Source: an uncultured Bacteroidota bacterium
GTDB taxonomy: Bacteria; Bacteroidota; Bacteroidia; Flavobacteriales; Flavobacteriaceae
Direction of reading: 5' to 3'
NCBI GenBank assembly: GCA_902560025.1
Contig: CACEKL010000012.1
Span: 1-23,210, forward strand
Length of the DNA stretch: 23,210 nt
Shown here: piece after piece, positions 15,037 to 23,210 of the stretch
How positions within the stretch are numbered: position 1 is the first letter of the stretch
Layout: every line of letters starts with the position of its first letter
Made by a program: the position numbers and the translations under genes
The notes under the pieces: model-generated
What the model saw: the letters and a program-made list of their open reading frames with translations, nothing else
Database searches by the model: none
Told to the model about the DNA's origin: nothing

Positions 15037-17076
15037 ATGCAGAAATTTTTTCTGGTAATAAGTTTTTTTTTCACTCCAATAATTTTATTTGCTCAATCTG
15101 AAGATTTAGAGGGTAAACTAAGAGCTCAAGAAGAACAACAAAAAGAGAATAATCAAAAAGAATCAAAAGATTCATTAAATCTTGATAAATACAAGATTTT
15201 CTATATAGATGGCAGAATTGAAACTGCTGACACTAGTTTAACAATTTTTAAAGACTATAAATTTAACTTTTTGAGAAAAGATAATTTTGAGTTACTTAGT
15301 CTTGCAAATGAAGCACACACATATAACAAACTTGGCTATACATTTAACTCTAAAAATACTTTTCCTAAAATAGGAGCAAGAGGAAAACATTTTCACTATA
15401 TCGAAAAAGAAGATATTGGATATTATAACGTAGCTACTCCTTTTACTGAAATTTTTGCAAAATCTACTTTTGAACAAGGTCAAATTTTGGATGCAATTGT
15501 CTCAATTAATTTAAGTCCAGAATTTAATTTTACATTAGCTCATAAGGGTTACAAATCACTTGGAAAGTATCAAAATAGTCGTTCTAGAGGAAATCAATTT
15601 AGATTTTCTTCTAATTTTAAATCTAAGAATGATAAACTAAATATCAAGTCTCATCTTACTTCTCAAAATCTTTTTAATCAAGAAAATGGTGGTTTAACAT
15701 CAGATGGAATTTACTTTTTTGAAAAAGCAACAAATTATTTTGTGCTGGATGATTTCGGTAATCAAATTGAAAATGATGACGGTACTTTTGAAATGATCGA
15801 ATACGACGGCTATCTAGATAGATCAAGATTACCATCAAATCTTTTAGCTGAGAGCTCACTATATTCAAAAAGATTTTTTACTGACATAGAAAGATTAATT
15901 ATTTTTAATGATCAAGAAAAAAAAGGAAATCTATTCTTAGGCTATCAATTCACGCATGAATATAAAAAACTAGAATACAATGACCCATACACCTCAGGTT
16001 TATTTGGAATAGTCCCAAATGGTTTCACAGTTTCTGATCAATCTAGATACATAAAAAACGATAATACTGTATACCTCAATTCAAATTTTGATAAACTCGG
16101 AAAAATAAATCTTAGATATACTATTACTAATTTTGAGAATAATTATAAAGATTATGAACTAGAGAATAATCAATATACATTTGGTATTAAAGAGAATCAG
16201 TCAAATTTACAGTTTGGATGGAAAAAAGATTTTAATTTTTTTGATCTAGAAATTGATATAAATAAATCATTATCAAATGATTATATGTCAGACTTCCAGT
16301 CTTTTAGCATTTCCTCAGATCCTACTCGAAATTTTAATTTTAAAATTGGAGGAATAATTTCAAAGACTTCCCCAAATCTAAACTTCATTTTATTTAGAAG
16401 CATTTACGAAGACTATAATTGGTATAATACTGACTTTGAGAATCAAAAAGCAAAAACTATCAATGCCCATATTGGATTTAAAGAACTTATTAAAATTTCT
16501 GCAGAATATAGTATAGTTGATAATTACACATTTTTCAGAGAACTTACAAATGCATTAACTGATGAAATCGAAAATTTTAGAAGAGTTAAACCAGAACAAA
16601 TAGATAGTGAGATAAATTATTATAAAATTAAGCTATTCAGTAAGATTGATTTTGGAAAATTTAGCTTATTAAATACAGCTCAGTATCAAAAAAAGGATCA
16701 AATTTTAGAATTGGATCAACTATCAACACTTAATGTTCCTGAATGGATAACTCGAAATACAATTATGTTTTCTTCAAGAGTTTTTAATAATTCTTTGTTC
16801 ATTCAGACAGGAATTACCTTTAATTATTTCACAAAATTTTATGCAGATTACTATAACCCACTATTATCTGAATTCGTAACTCAAAATTATAAAGAGATAG
16901 GAGAATATCCTAGATTTGATTTTTTCTTTAATGCCAAAATTCAACAAACAAGAGTTTTTATTAAGGTTGAACATCTTAATAGTTCATTTACTGGATATGA
17001 TTTTTATTCAGATCCATTTAATCCATATAGAGACTTATCAGTAAGATTTGGACTTGTATGGAATTTTTTTCAATAA
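15037..17076 (+). CDS. Putative outer-membrane porin (Porin_10-like)
   Basis: The 679-residue protein has a Sec signal peptide (MQKFFLVISFFFTPIILFAQ). A short charged, Gln/Glu-rich stretch follows, then a long series of alternating aromatic and polar segments ending in aromatic RFGLVWNFFQ, as expected of an outer-membrane beta-barrel C-terminus. The region DTSLTIFKDYKFNFLRKDNFELL, LGYTFNSKNTFPKIGARGKHFHY and FEQGQILDAIVSINLSPEFNFTLAHKGYKSLGKYQ matches my memory of the Bacteroidota putative porin family (Porin_10). Its substrate is unknown. It is followed by anmK after only three bases, so the two are probably co-transcribed. Alternative ATGs upstream are out of frame. Confidence 0.75.
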   Translation: MQKFFLVISFFFTPIILFAQSEDLEGKLRAQEEQQKENNQKESKDSLNLDKYKIFYIDGRIETADTSLTIFKDYKFNFLRKDNFELLSLANEAHTYNKLGYTFNSKNTFPKIGARGKHFHYIEKEDIGYYNVATPFTEIFAKSTFEQGQILDAIVSINLSPEFNFTLAHKGYKSLGKYQNSRSRGNQFRFSSNFKSKNDKLNIKSHLTSQNLFNQENGGLTSDGIYFFEKATNYFVLDDFGNQIENDDGTFEMIEYDGYLDRSRLPSNLLAESSLYSKRFFTDIERLIIFNDQEKKGNLFLGYQFTHEYKKLEYNDPYTSGLFGIVPNGFTVSDQSRYIKNDNTVYLNSNFDKLGKINLRYTITNFENNYKDYELENNQYTFGIKENQSNLQFGWKKDFNFFDLEIDINKSLSNDYMSDFQSFSISSDPTRNFNFKIGGIISKTSPNLNFILFRSIYEDYNWYNTDFENQKAKTINAHIGFKELIKISAEYSIVDNYTFFRELTNALTDEIENFRRVKPEQIDSEINYYKIKLFSKIDFGKFSLLNTAQYQKKDQILELDQLSTLNVPEWITRNTIMFSSRVFNNSLFIQTGITFNYFTKFYADYYNPLLSEFVTQNYKEIGEYPRFDFFFNAKIQQTRVFIKVEHLNSSFTGYDFYSDPFNPYRDLSVRFGLVWNFFQ

Positions 17077-17079
17077 GAA

Positions 17080-18138
17080 ATGAAAAGTTTTTATGTAATA
17101 GGGCTTATGTCAGGAACTTCACTAGATGGAGTAGATCTTGTATATACTAGGTTTAATAAGAGTAAAGAATGGAATTTTGATATAATTAACTCAAAGACAT
17201 ATCCATATAAAGATTCAGTTATAAAATTATTAACCCATATATCCAAAAAAAGTCTTGATGAGGTAAAAAAAATTGATGTTAAATACACTAAAAAGTTATC
17301 TAAAATTATTCGTGAATTTATTGATGAATTTTCTATCAATAAAATTGATTTTATTAGTTCTCATGGTCATACTGCAATTCATGATCCCTCTAATTCATTT
17401 ACATATCAAATTGGAAATTTACCTAATTTGTCTAATGAAATTAATCATAATGTGATTTGTGATTTCAGGGTTCAAGATATGGAGTTAGGTGGACAGGGGG
17501 CTCCTCTTGTTCCAGTTGGTGAAAAATATTTATTTCAAGAATATGATTCATTTATAAATCTAGGTGGGTTTGCTAATATTTCAAATCATAAAGGGGAAAG
17601 TTTGATAGCTTATGATATATGTCCAGTTAATATTGTCCTAAATAATCTATCAAAAAAAATTGGAAAAGACTTTGATAACAAGGGATCTATTGCTTCGTCA
17701 GGAAAACTTATTTTAAGTCTTTATGAGGAATTGGAAAACTTAAAATACTATCAATTAAGCCCACCTAAGTCATTAGGAATTGAATGGGTTGATGCAAATA
17801 TATTTCCATTGATTAATAAATATTTTGATTACCCAATAGAAGATTTATTGAATACCTTATCAAATCACATTGCAAATCAAATTTCAAATAATTTGAATGA
17901 TTTTGATAAAGTTTTAGTTACAGGTGGTGGGGCATATAATGATTATTTAATCGACATAATTAGATCTAAAACAGATTCTAAAATTATAATTCCATCGAAA
18001 AATATAATTGAATTTAAAGAGGCTTTAATTTTCGCTTTTTTAGGAGTCTTAAAATATCTAAATATCAATAATTGTTATTCTTCAGTAACTGGTGCATCAA
18101 AAGATCATTGTTCTGGAAAAATTTTTTTATTAAATTAG
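17080..18138 (+). CDS. anmK: Anhydro-N-acetylmuramic acid kinase
   Basis: AnmK hydrolyses and phosphorylates 1,6-anhydro-MurNAc, released by lytic transglycosylases, to MurNAc-6-phosphate, feeding recycled wall sugar back to metabolism in the cytoplasm. The N-terminal ATP-binding signature GLMSGTSLDGVD (8-19) and the substrate-site block VICDFRVQDMELGGQGAPLVP are diagnostic. INLGGFANIS and the late LVTGGGAYNDYL phosphate-binding motif complete the ASKHA kinase fold. Length is 352 residues, close to the Bacteroidota form. It starts three bases after the porin stop. A muropeptide-recycling role fits the neighbouring M23 peptidase and glucosaminidase only loosely, since those are in separate transcription units. 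Confidence 0.95.
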   Translation: MKSFYVIGLMSGTSLDGVDLVYTRFNKSKEWNFDIINSKTYPYKDSVIKLLTHISKKSLDEVKKIDVKYTKKLSKIIREFIDEFSINKIDFISSHGHTAIHDPSNSFTYQIGNLPNLSNEINHNVICDFRVQDMELGGQGAPLVPVGEKYLFQEYDSFINLGGFANISNHKGESLIAYDICPVNIVLNNLSKKIGKDFDNKGSIASSGKLILSLYEELENLKYYQLSPPKSLGIEWVDANIFPLINKYFDYPIEDLLNTLSNHIANQISNNLNDFDKVLVTGGGAYNDYLIDIIRSKTDSKIIIPSKNIIEFKEALIFAFLGVLKYLNINNCYSSVTGASKDHCSGKIFLLN

Positions 18139-18160
18139 ATGTTTACCATAAATCATACTT

Positions 18161-18856
18161 ATGAAAAAAACATATCTACTTATTTTATCACTAATCTCCT
18201 TAAATGTAAGTGCACAAAATATTACATGGCAAAATGTTAATATAAATGTTCCATTTGAAAATACAGATTCTGTATATAATCTAATTGATGGGTTTTATTC
18301 TAATATTCAAATACCTGAGGGTGTTAGAGTTTCTCTATGGAGTATTGAATATAAAGGTTCAAGTGAAAAGGCTACCCATGTCTTAAATTTTGCTGGATCA
18401 AAAGAGGCACTTGCTGAATTTGAATCTAGAAAATTAACTCCAGAATGGGATGCCTATGTATCAAAATTAAATTCTTTAACTAGTCGAGATGGATTTTCTG
18501 TTACAGCAGGTGTTACTCTTGTTAGATATAATATAGATAAATGGCAACAGCCAATTGCTCAATCACACCAATGGAAAATAAAAGATCCAATTAAATTTTT
18601 AACTTCTTTTGCTAATTTAATGTCTGCCTTTAATGATGATTCTGGATATGTTTCTATTGGTCAGACTACTCATGGAGTTGAAAATGGTGAAACTCATTAT
18701 ATATATGTAACTTATCCTGATCTAATTTCTGCTTTGGACTTTGGGAATGCCCAAAATAAAGATCAAGCAGATGCAATTACTAAATGGTTAGAAGATACAA
18801 AAGATGAAGAATATACAAGGAGTATAACAAGGGTTATGCTTCAATCATGGGAATAA
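18161..18856 (+). CDS. Secreted protein with two tandem alpha/beta repeats, function unknown
   Basis: The 231-residue protein has a clean signal peptide (MKKTYLLILSLISLNVSAQ) and no lipobox, so it should be periplasmic or exported. The mature part looks like two copies of a ~100-residue unit. The first contains VYNLIDGFYSNIQ, then VSLWSIEYKGSSEKATHVLNFAGSKEALAEF. The second contains FLTSFANLMSAFNDDSG, then VSIGQTTHGVENGETHYIYVTYPDLISALDF. The order strand-helix-strand-strand-helix suggests a duplicated ferredoxin-like or dimeric alpha-beta-barrel fold. I cannot name a family with certainty. It lies 22 bases after anmK and 11 bases before nhaD on the same strand, so it may belong to the same transcript. 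No catalytic motif is apparent. Confidence 0.65.
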   Translation: MKKTYLLILSLISLNVSAQNITWQNVNINVPFENTDSVYNLIDGFYSNIQIPEGVRVSLWSIEYKGSSEKATHVLNFAGSKEALAEFESRKLTPEWDAYVSKLNSLTSRDGFSVTAGVTLVRYNIDKWQQPIAQSHQWKIKDPIKFLTSFANLMSAFNDDSGYVSIGQTTHGVENGETHYIYVTYPDLISALDFGNAQNKDQADAITKWLEDTKDEEYTRSITRVMLQSWE

Positions 18857-18867
18857 ATTTTAATTAA

Positions 18868-20190
18868 ATGGAGACAATATTATTAGGAATATTTATTCTA
18901 GGTTATTTAGCAATAACACTAGAGCATAGTTTAAAAATTGACAAGCTTATACCTGCTTTAGCAATGATGGCTTTTTTATGGGCATTGATTGCAATATTTC
19001 ATATACCGGTATTTGAAGTAGATACTGAGTTACGGGAACTAATACCAACAAAAATAAAGAAGATAATGGCATATCATTTATCTCATACTTCCGAGATTCT
19101 TATCTTTCTTTTAGGGGCAATGACTATTGTTGAGATTATTGATTACTATAATGGTTTTGAAAAAATTAAATCATTCATTAGAACTAAATCAAAGAAAAAA
19201 TTATTGTGGATATTTTCAATATTAGCATTTATTTTATCTGCCATAATTGATAATTTGACAGCTACTATTGTTCTGATTACAATTCTTCAGAAAATTATTA
19301 GAGATAAAAACTTAAGATTATGGTTTGCTGGTTTAATTGTAATCGCAGCGAATGCAGGGGGAGCATGGTCTCCAATTGGAGATGTAACTACAACAATGTT
19401 ATGGATAGCTGATAAAGTTACTGTCCCAATGTTATTGTATTATGTATTTATTCCTTCTGTGGTTTGTATGATAGTTCCAGTATATATAGCATCATTTCTT
19501 AAACCCTTTAAAGGAAATCTAGATAAAATGGATAATGATGAGAGTAGCATAACTAAAATAGGTACTAGAATGCTTTGGTTAGGTTTATCAGCGATTCTTT
19601 TTGTACCATTTTTTAAAGTTTTTACTGGCCTTCAACCTTATGTAGGTATGATGCTTTCACTAGCTATAGTTGCAACATTTGCAGAAATATACAGTGGTAC
19701 TAAATTTAATATTAGTACTCCTAATGAAGATAGTATTATGCATAGTAAAAGTCCTGTTCATTCTGCATTAACTAAGATTGAGCTTCCAAGTATTTTATTC
19801 TTTTTAGGAATTTTGATGGCAGTAGCAGCTCTAGAATCAATTGGATATCTATTTGAGTTTGCTCAATATTTAGAAACTGTTATTCCTGATATTAGAATAG
19901 TTGCAGGTTTCTTAGGCCTTGGATCAGCAGTAATTGATAATGTACCTTTAGTAGCTGCATCAATTGGTATGTTCTCTCAACCAGTTGATGATTCTTTATG
20001 GCACCTAATTGCATATGCAGCAGGTACAGGAGGTAGTGTACTTGTTATTGGTTCTGCAGCTGGAGTTGTAGCAATGGGGATGGAGAAAATTGAGTTCTTC
20101 TGGTATTTAAAAAAAATAGGATGGTTAGCATTCCTAGGATTTCTTGCTGGATTTATAACATTTGTATTACTTGAGGCATATATTCTTTAA
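18868..20190 (+). CDS. nhaD: Sodium:proton antiporter NhaD
   Basis: NhaD exchanges cytoplasmic Na+ (or Li+) for external H+, maintaining pH and sodium balance, a usual need for marine bacteria. The 440-residue protein is hydrophobic throughout, with about 11-12 membrane segments. Signature regions are SEILIFLLGAMTIVEIID (75-92), the ion-site segment AIIDNLTATIVLITIL (125-140, with Asp128-Asn129), NAGGAWSPIGDVTTTMLW (162-179, with Asp172 and Thr174/175), and the second-half repeat VIDNVPLVAA (355-364). These pseudo-symmetric DN motifs are characteristic of the NhaD/ArsB superfamily. In remembered flavobacterial genomes nhaD sits by exbB/exbD/tonB and folC; here folC follows at once, in the same frame, using a TTG nine bases after the stop. 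Confidence 0.93.
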   Translation: METILLGIFILGYLAITLEHSLKIDKLIPALAMMAFLWALIAIFHIPVFEVDTELRELIPTKIKKIMAYHLSHTSEILIFLLGAMTIVEIIDYYNGFEKIKSFIRTKSKKKLLWIFSILAFILSAIIDNLTATIVLITILQKIIRDKNLRLWFAGLIVIAANAGGAWSPIGDVTTTMLWIADKVTVPMLLYYVFIPSVVCMIVPVYIASFLKPFKGNLDKMDNDESSITKIGTRMLWLGLSAILFVPFFKVFTGLQPYVGMMLSLAIVATFAEIYSGTKFNISTPNEDSIMHSKSPVHSALTKIELPSILFFLGILMAVAALESIGYLFEFAQYLETVIPDIRIVAGFLGLGSAVIDNVPLVAASIGMFSQPVDDSLWHLIAYAAGTGGSVLVIGSAAGVVAMGMEKIEFFWYLKKIGWLAFLGFLAGFITFVLLEAYIL

Positions 20191-20199
20191 TCACTAATA

Positions 20200-21406
20200 T
20201 TGAATTATAAGCAAACTGAGAATTGGATTTTAAATCGTTTACCATTTTATCAATCTCAAGGTTCTAAAGCATATAAACCAGGTCTTGATAATATAAAATC
20301 TTTTGTTGAACATCTCAAAATTAATACTCAAGATATAAAGCTTATTCATGTTGGAGGTACAAATGGAAAGGGAAGTACCTGTGCATATCTATCATCAATA
20401 ATTCAAGAGTCAGGATATAGGGTAGGTACATTCACATCACCTCATTTTTTTGATTATAGAGAGAGAATTAAAGTAAACAATAATAAAATCGAAAAGGATT
20501 TTATTTCAAAATTTATTATAACTAATCGTGATATAATTGAAAAACTGGAGCTTACTTTTTTTTGAGCTTTCCTTTGGAATGTCACTATCCTATTATATTG
20601 AAAAAAATGTAGACTATGCAATAATTGAAGTAGGGCTAGGTGGAAGATTAGATGCTACAAATATTATTAATCCAATTTTATCTGTAATTACAAATATTTC
20701 ATATGATCATACAGAAGTATTAGGAGATACATTAGAAAAAATTGCATTTGAAAAAGCTGGAATAATAAAACAAAATACTAATGTAATAATTGGTGAAAGA
20801 TATAAAGACACAGAAAATGTTTTTATTGATATCGCAAAAAAAAACTTTTCAGAAATAATATTTGCGTCTGATTACAAATCAAAATTTGAAAATTCAGATA
20901 TAGGATATCTTAATAAAAATATTAGAACAGTTGTCCAAGTTTGTAGTAGTCTAAATGATGAAGAGATAAATGATAATACTATAGAAAAAGGTATTTTAAA
21001 CATTGATTTAAATACTGATTTTTATGGTAGGTGGACAGTTTTAAATGATTCTCCAAAGATTATTTTTGATTCTGCACATAATGAATCAGGTTTTATTCAT
21101 TTATCTAAACAGTTGAGTTCATTAGAATATGATAAACTGTATTTTATTTTAAGCTTTGTTAAAGGAAAAAATGTTAAAAAATTAATTAGTCATCTACCAG
21201 ATAAATCTTTAGTTTTTTTTACTTCTTCAAACATGTCAAGGTCTATGAATCAAATTGAAATTGAAGAAAGTATAGGAGAAAATATTAATTTTAATAAAAA
21301 TCCAAATAGGGTTTATAATAATTTATTAAGTCAGGCTTCACCTGATGACTTAATTATTATAACTGGAAGTAATTACATTGCAAAAGAAATTTTTTATGAA
21401 AAATAG
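20200..21406 (+). pseudogene. folC: Dihydrofolate/folylpolyglutamate synthase, interrupted by a one-base frameshift in a T8 tract
   Basis: FolC adds glutamate to dihydropteroate and folates. The 5' part (20200-20565) starts at TTG and reads M-NYKQTENWILNRLPFYQ, matching the usual Bacteroidota N-terminus, with the P-loop GGTNGKGST (52-60) and TSPHFFDYRERI. It ends at TGA right after a run of eight T (20556-20563). The next frame continues without a gap: FFELSFGMSLSYY, IIEVGLGGRLDATNII, NISYDHTEVLGDT, EKAGIIK, then the Mur-ligase C-terminal FDSAHN and ITGSNYIAKE. Removing one T joins the parts into a normal ~400-residue protein with all motifs. The rest of the second frame has no stops or decay. 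This may be a recent mutation, an assembly error or productive slippage. The 3' end overlaps the next gene by 11 bases. Confidence 0.88.
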
Positions 21407-22103
21407 ATTTTTAATTTTTTTGTTTCTGTTGTTTAACTGTTCTTTTGTTTTTTCTCAAATAACAACTGATAGACCAGATCAAACTGAATCTGCAGTAGTC
21501 CTAACAACAGGTCAAATTCAAATCGAATCTGGTATTTCAATTGAAGACTCTCAATCTAATATTAATACACTTTTTAGGATTGGTATAATTGAAGGAATTG
21601 AAATAAGATTAAATAGTAATTATTTAATAAATGATGAATTATCATTTATGAAAAAATCATCATTTAGTGATTTTGAGGTTGGAGCTAAGTTTAAAATATT
21701 TAATAAAACTTCTAATAATATAAAAGTTGCTTTTCTCTCTCACCTTTCCATTCCAACAGCTAGTGAAGTATTTTCTAATAATGTTTATGGACTTCTAAGT
21801 AGATTAAATGTTTCACATGATCTAAATAATGAATCTCAAATTGGCTATAATATAGGTTATAATAAATTCGAAAAAATGGCTGGACAATTTATTTATACAA
21901 TTGTATACGGTAGAAACCTAGGTTCCTTTGGTGTCTTTTTTGAAATATTTGGTGATGAGTCTAGAGATAATTCTAACATTAACTTTGACTCTGGTATTAC
22001 ATATCTATTAGATGATAAAAAACAACTTGATTTATCAATCGGAAAAGGTTTGAATAGTGATATGTTTTATGTATCAGGTGGAATTAGTATAAATATAGAT
22101 TAG
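21396..22103 (+). CDS. Outer-membrane beta-barrel protein (MetA-pathway/transporter-like)
   Basis: The 235-residue protein begins with a Sec signal peptide (MKNRFLIFLFLLFNCSFVFSQ). Directly after it comes ITTDRPDQTESAVVLTTGQIQIESGI, an opening I recall from the Bacteroidota proteins assigned to the phenol MetA degradation/transporter outer-membrane family. The rest alternates short hydrophobic-aromatic strands with polar turns, ending FYVSGGISINID, consistent with a barrel of about ten to twelve strands. The family name says little about the cargo; there is no aromatic-degradation gene nearby. The ATG at 21396 is preferred because the in-frame TTG at 21378 puts charged residues before the signal peptide. 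It overlaps the folC end by 11 bases and the convergent M28 gene by 4. Confidence 0.7.
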   Translation: MKNRFLIFLFLLFNCSFVFSQITTDRPDQTESAVVLTTGQIQIESGISIEDSQSNINTLFRIGIIEGIEIRLNSNYLINDELSFMKKSSFSDFEVGAKFKIFNKTSNNIKVAFLSHLSIPTASEVFSNNVYGLLSRLNVSHDLNNESQIGYNIGYNKFEKMAGQFIYTIVYGRNLGSFGVFFEIFGDESRDNSNINFDSGITYLLDDKKQLDLSIGKGLNSDMFYVSGGISINID

Positions 22104-22125
22104 AACCTAACCTGAAACTCTAATC
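22098..22125 (+). terminator. Hairpin spanning the convergent stop codons, possible terminator
   Basis: GATTAGA (22098-22104) pairs perfectly with TCTAATC (22119-22125) around a 14-base loop, followed on the plus strand by TTTGTTCTT. It covers the stop codons of both the beta-barrel gene and the M28 peptidase gene. The stem is short and AT-rich and the T-tract is interrupted, so it is only a candidate. Confidence 0.35.
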
Positions 22126-23209
22126 TTTGTTCTTCCCTTACAACATAGATTACAGTAGAATCACCTTCATTAAAGTTTGATAGAGCCTCCATATAGTCGT
22201 ACACATCATTTACTTTAAAATCTGCTATTCCAATAATTATGTCCCCATCGATTAATCCAGCTTTATCAGCGGGACCACCTTTAATTACTTGATCAGCTTT
22301 CATTCCTTGACCATCAAAAACATAGTCAGGCATGACTCTTAACGAAACCTTAAATCTAGTTACTGTAGGTTGATTTGAAACCGTTTCTTTAAAATCTAAT
22401 TTACCATAGGTTTCAATTTCACCTATTACATTAACTATATAGTTTGATATTTCATGAATACCTTCATAATTTATTAGTTCAACATCATCTGAGGGTCTAT
22501 GATAATTTTCATGAGAACCAGTATGAAAAAATAAAACTGGTAAATCTTTATTATAAAAAGACGTATGGTCTGACGGTCCAGTCCCATCATTAATTATATT
22601 TAAATTAAAGCTGCCATTTAACGAGTTTAAAACTTGTCTAAATATTGATGATGTTCCTGCTCCAAAAACTGAAAGTTCTTTTTTATCATTTAATCTTCCA
22701 ACCATGTCCAGATTAATCATCATGTTATATGTTCCTTCATCATATAAGTTGCTATTCACAAAATACCTAGACCCTAGTAAACCAAGCTCTTCAGCAGAAA
22801 AACCAATAAATAAGTAATTACTGTTTGAGTTATTCCTTTTGCTCAATTTTTTAACTAAATTTAAAAGCATAGCAGTTCCACTTGCATTATCATCTGCTCC
22901 ATTGTGGATTTCATTTATTCCTCTATCAAGAGAATATTGACCACCATAACCAATATGATCATAATGAGCTCCAATTATTATAGTTGTCTCTTTCTTATTG
23001 TCAATTAATCCAACTACATTTTTTGCTTCTATTTTGTTTCTATCTTCTTGATTAAATTTTACATCTTCATGTGGACTACTTGGAAGTGTAAAACTGAAGT
23101 TCTGAAAATAAGAGTTACCAATTTTTGATAATCCATACTCATAAAACTTATCTGCAATAAAATCTGCAGCTAAATCTTCTCCATTAGTTCCTGGGAATCT
23201 TCCTTCTAA
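22100..23209 (-). CDS. M28 family zinc aminopeptidase with C-terminal PDZ domain, 5' end beyond the window
   Basis: The frame is open to the window edge, so the start and any signal peptide are not visible; the ATG at 22870 is internal. The visible 369 residues begin LEGRFPGTNGEDLAADFIADKF, the usual opening of the M28 fold. All expected metal and catalytic positions are present: the His in GAHYDHIGYGG, the bridging Asp in NGADDNASGTA, the Glu pair in FSAEELGLLGS, the Asp in INLDMVGR, and the last His in GPSDHTSFY. The catalytic domain is followed by a PDZ domain (about the last 80 residues, with GGPADKAGLIDGDIIIGIADFKV). This arrangement is typical of exported Bacteroidota aminopeptidases that degrade peptides. 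The 3' end overlaps the convergent barrel gene by four bases. Confidence 0.92.
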   Translation of the reverse strand, partial: LEGRFPGTNGEDLAADFIADKFYEYGLSKIGNSYFQNFSFTLPSSPHEDVKFNQEDRNKIEAKNVVGLIDNKKETTIIIGAHYDHIGYGGQYSLDRGINEIHNGADDNASGTAMLLNLVKKLSKRNNSNSNYLFIGFSAEELGLLGSRYFVNSNLYDEGTYNMMINLDMVGRLNDKKELSVFGAGTSSIFRQVLNSLNGSFNLNIINDGTGPSDHTSFYNKDLPVLFFHTGSHENYHRPSDDVELINYEGIHEISNYIVNVIGEIETYGKLDFKETVSNQPTVTRFKVSLRVMPDYVFDGQGMKADQVIKGGPADKAGLIDGDIIIGIADFKVNDVYDYMEALSNFNEGDSTVIYVVREEQRLEFQVRF

Positions 23210-23210
23210 C

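Noticed and set aside
18854..18861. TAAATTTT before nhaD as a -7 promoter box
   Set aside because: Single-mismatch matches to TAnnTTTG are frequent in this composition, and nhaD probably shares a transcript with the gene 11 bases upstream.
20537..21406. A separate gene starting at TTG 20537
   Set aside because: Its first residues are the shifted reading of the folC region; homology to FolC begins exactly at the T-tract, so it is the second part of one gene.

Overview
The window is a strongly AT-rich, gene-dense stretch of a Bacteroidota chromosome, most likely a marine flavobacterium with a compact genome. The evidence is the gene content (Porin_10-type putative porin, DUF4136 lipoprotein, NhaD antiporter, short MerR protein beside an M23 peptidase), the lack of Shine-Dalgarno sequences before most starts, and several copies of the Bacteroidota -7 promoter element TAnnTTTG. 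There is no mobile element, CRISPR array or phage gene. The longest stretch without a protein gene is 2118-2310, which holds a terminator, an initiator tRNA gene and two promoters. I see no clearly new multi-gene system; most genes are housekeeping or cell-envelope genes.

Layout. 2-2117 (+): the 3' part of a gamma-glutamyltransferase-family gene, then an SGNH-hydrolase lipoprotein. 2124-2310: bidirectional terminator, initiator tRNA-fMet (-), and divergent promoters for the tRNA and era. 2311-4507 (+): era and der, the two ribosome-assembly GTPases. 4508-5816 (-): an M23 (LytM) peptidase followed by a MerR-like regulator. 5879-8461 (+): alaS. 8448-9518: a divergent pair of small lipoproteins, DUF4136 (-) and a glucosaminidase (+). 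9498-11961: divergent lysS (-) and lipB (+), each with a clear -7 box. 11958-14980 (-): rnhB, coupled by TAATG to a large lipoprotein with a propeller-like C-terminus. 15037-21406 (+): a putative porin, anmK, a secreted two-repeat protein, nhaD, and folC interrupted by a frameshift. 21396-22103 (+): a small outer-membrane beta-barrel protein. 22100-23209 (-): a 5'-truncated M28 peptidase with a PDZ domain.

How the parts fit. Translation and ribosome assembly are served by tRNA-fMet, era, der, alaS and lysS. The envelope is served by the M23 peptidase, the glucosaminidase, anmK (muropeptide recycling), two outer-membrane barrels and several lipoproteins. lipB supplies lipoylation, folC folate and nhaD sodium/proton balance. 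The most useful observations are a T8-tract frameshift in folC, near-leaderless promoters that redefine the lysS start, and the fact that all five convergent protein-gene pairs abut or overlap, with hairpins lying over some of the joined 3' ends.
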